This document shows positions 5,709-6,961 of a stretch of DNA of 6,961 nucleotides, in pieces. The stretch is from Eutrophocola sp964601805. GTDB taxonomy: Bacteria > Pseudomonadota > Gammaproteobacteria > Pseudomonadales > Pseudohongiellaceae. The position numbers and the translations under genes are program-made. Positions within the stretch are counted from its first letter, which is position 1. Each line of letters starts with the position of its first letter. The notes under the pieces were generated by a model. The model saw only the letters and a program-made list of their open reading frames with translations, was not told the DNA's origin and did no database searches. The stretch spans positions 1 through 6,961 of the forward strand of contig CAZROW010000101.1 in assembly GCA_964601805.1 (NCBI GenBank), written 5' to 3'.

Positions 5709-6961
5709 ATGAAGCTGCTCAACAAGACCGGCCTTGCGCTGTTAACCGTACTCGTCTTTGTCACCACCTCGCTGTCCGCCCAGGACTTTGCCAGGACACG
5801 TCCCGACCGCCTGGGTTTTGACCGAGACCGGCTCGAGCAACTCGATGATGTCCTGCAGTCCTACATTGATAACCGCCAGGTTGCCGGCAGCGTGGCACTG
5901 GTGCTGAAGGACGGGCGCATTGCCTATTCCTCGGCCAAAGGCATGCAGAACATCGCTGGTAATGTACCCATGCGCGAAGACAGTATTTTCCGTATCGCCT
6001 CCCAGACCAAGGCCATTGTCGCCACGGGCATCATGATCCTGCACGAGCGCGGCGACCTGCTGATTTCCGATCCCCTGAGCAAATACTTTCCCGAGTGGGC
6101 CGATGCCCAGGTGGGTGTCCCCAATGACAACGGTGGCTATGACCTGGAGCCACTGAACCGTCCCATCAACCTGCGTGACCTGCTGACCCATACGTCCGGT
6201 ATCGGCTATGGTGGTTTTGCCGGCGCCAGCCCTGCTGTAGCGGAATGGGAAAAAGCGGGTATTGCCGGTTGGTACCTGGCCAACAGGACAGACGGCATCC
6301 AGGCGACTGTCCGCAAAATGGCGGCCCTGCCCCAGGAAGCGCAGCCAGGTACTGTCTGGATCTACGGCTACAACATCGACATTCTGGGTGCCGTCATCGA
6401 GGTGGTCAGCGGCCAGACACTGGCTGAGTTCCTGGATGAAGAAATCTTTACCCCACTGGGCATGGATGACACCCATTTCTTCCTGCCGCAGGACAAGGCA
6501 CCGCGCCTGACCACGGTTTATCGTGGCCGTCAGGGCGGTGGCATTGAACCGGCACCGAACGGCCCCGGCATGGGTGCACAGGGTGAATACGTCAATGGTC
6601 CCAGGGTGACCTTCTCCGGTGGCGCCGGCCTGCTGTCCACCGCCAGTGATTACGCCAAATTCCTGCAGATGACCCTCAATGGCGGTGAACTCAATGGCAC
6701 GCGGATACTCGGTCCGAAAACCATCGAACTGATGACCTCTGACCATTTGCGCAACATCCCCTTCCAGCCCGGCACCGGCATGGGCCTGGGCTTTTCCGTA
6801 CTCAAGGATGTGGGCGCCCGCGGCACCATGGGCAATGTCGGCGAATACGGCTGGGGCGGTGCCTATCACAGCACCTACTGGGTTGATCCGCAGAACAACA
6901 TGGTGGTGGTTTACCTGACCCAGATCCTGTCTCCGAATCCGGGGCTGGATGATTTCCAGAA
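5709..6961 (+). CDS. Secreted serine hydrolase, beta-lactamase/EstB class (3' truncated)
   Basis: A reading frame open to the window edge (417 complete codons). AGGGGGA at 5699-5705 precedes the ATG. Residues 1-24 look like a signal peptide (LSA then Gln25), so the enzyme is likely periplasmic or released. The class C beta-lactamase-like fold shows nucleophile motif SQTK (Ser98, Lys101) in FRIASQTKAI, then DPLSKYFPEW, LRDLLTHTSGIGYG (155-168) and PGTVWIYGYNIDILG (213-227), where Tyr219 is the expected second catalytic residue. After these come IFTPLGMDDTHF, SGGAGLLSTASDYAKF, and GWGGAYHSTYWVDP (381-394) in place of the KTG box. This pattern points to an esterase or peptidase rather than a drug-degrading beta-lactamase. 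The substrate is unknown. Only the C-terminal end is missing; a few tens of residues are expected beyond the window. Confidence 0.92.
   Translation, partial: MKLLNKTGLALLTVLVFVTTSLSAQDFARTRPDRLGFDRDRLEQLDDVLQSYIDNRQVAGSVALVLKDGRIAYSSAKGMQNIAGNVPMREDSIFRIASQTKAIVATGIMILHERGDLLISDPLSKYFPEWADAQVGVPNDNGGYDLEPLNRPINLRDLLTHTSGIGYGGFAGASPAVAEWEKAGIAGWYLANRTDGIQATVRKMAALPQEAQPGTVWIYGYNIDILGAVIEVVSGQTLAEFLDEEIFTPLGMDDTHFFLPQDKAPRLTTVYRGRQGGGIEPAPNGPGMGAQGEYVNGPRVTFSGGAGLLSTASDYAKFLQMTLNGGELNGTRILGPKTIELMTSDHLRNIPFQPGTGMGLGFSVLKDVGARGTMGNVGEYGWGGAYHSTYWVDPQNNMVVVYLTQILSPNPGLDDFQ

Noticed and set aside
5742..6869. Long 375-residue minus-strand open frame
   Set aside because: It lies antisense to the serine hydrolase, whose motifs are unmistakable. 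Its Gly/His/Gln-rich product fits no family and reflects codon bias of the real gene.

Overview
The window reads as chromosomal DNA of a gammaproteobacterium, probably environmental or marine. GC looks moderately high by eye. There is a panC-like tail followed by pgi, a gene neighbourhood known from Pseudomonas. There are two kinds of REP-type palindromes, and several envelope proteins carry Gram-negative signals: a lipobox, and an outer-membrane beta-barrel with a C-terminal Phe. The genus cannot be fixed from the sequence.

Layout. The first 42 bases may be the last codons of panC. Next comes a complete pgi (glucose-6-phosphate isomerase, GTG start, 86-1699, + strand). The gap between pgi and the next, convergent gene holds two 35-nt REP palindromes of the GTAG class (1712-1746 and 1771-1805). 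On the minus strand lie a DUF481-type outer-membrane barrel gene (1824-2540) and, upstream of it, a lipoprotein gene (2616-3698). The lipoprotein aligns motif by motif with the paraoxonase/arylesterase six-bladed propeller family. A strong rho-independent terminator lies between the two, only about 24 bases before the barrel gene's start codon.

The gene-free stretch 3699-4108 separates the minus-strand pair from the plus-strand genes. It contains a 149-bp element with perfect 28-bp inverted arms, each arm itself a REP-like hairpin, flanked by a 4-bp direct repeat. After it come two tandem paralogous four-helix membrane proteins (4109-4609 and 4624-5127; DUF6644-like), apparently translationally linked. 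They are followed by a YvlD/phage-holin-4-like small membrane protein (5323-5661) and a secreted serine hydrolase of the beta-lactamase/EstB class (5709 to the window end, truncated).

The genes do not form one obvious pathway. pgi is central carbon metabolism. The rest are envelope proteins: exported (barrel, propeller lipoprotein, serine hydrolase) or inner-membrane (the paralog pair, the YvlD-like protein). No defence system, phage, CRISPR array or RNA gene was seen. The most distinctive items are the paraoxonase-like lipoprotein with an apparently intact metal site and His dyad, the REP-armed element, the terminator placed against a start codon, and the tandem membrane paralogs. I do not see convincing evidence of a wholly new biological system here.
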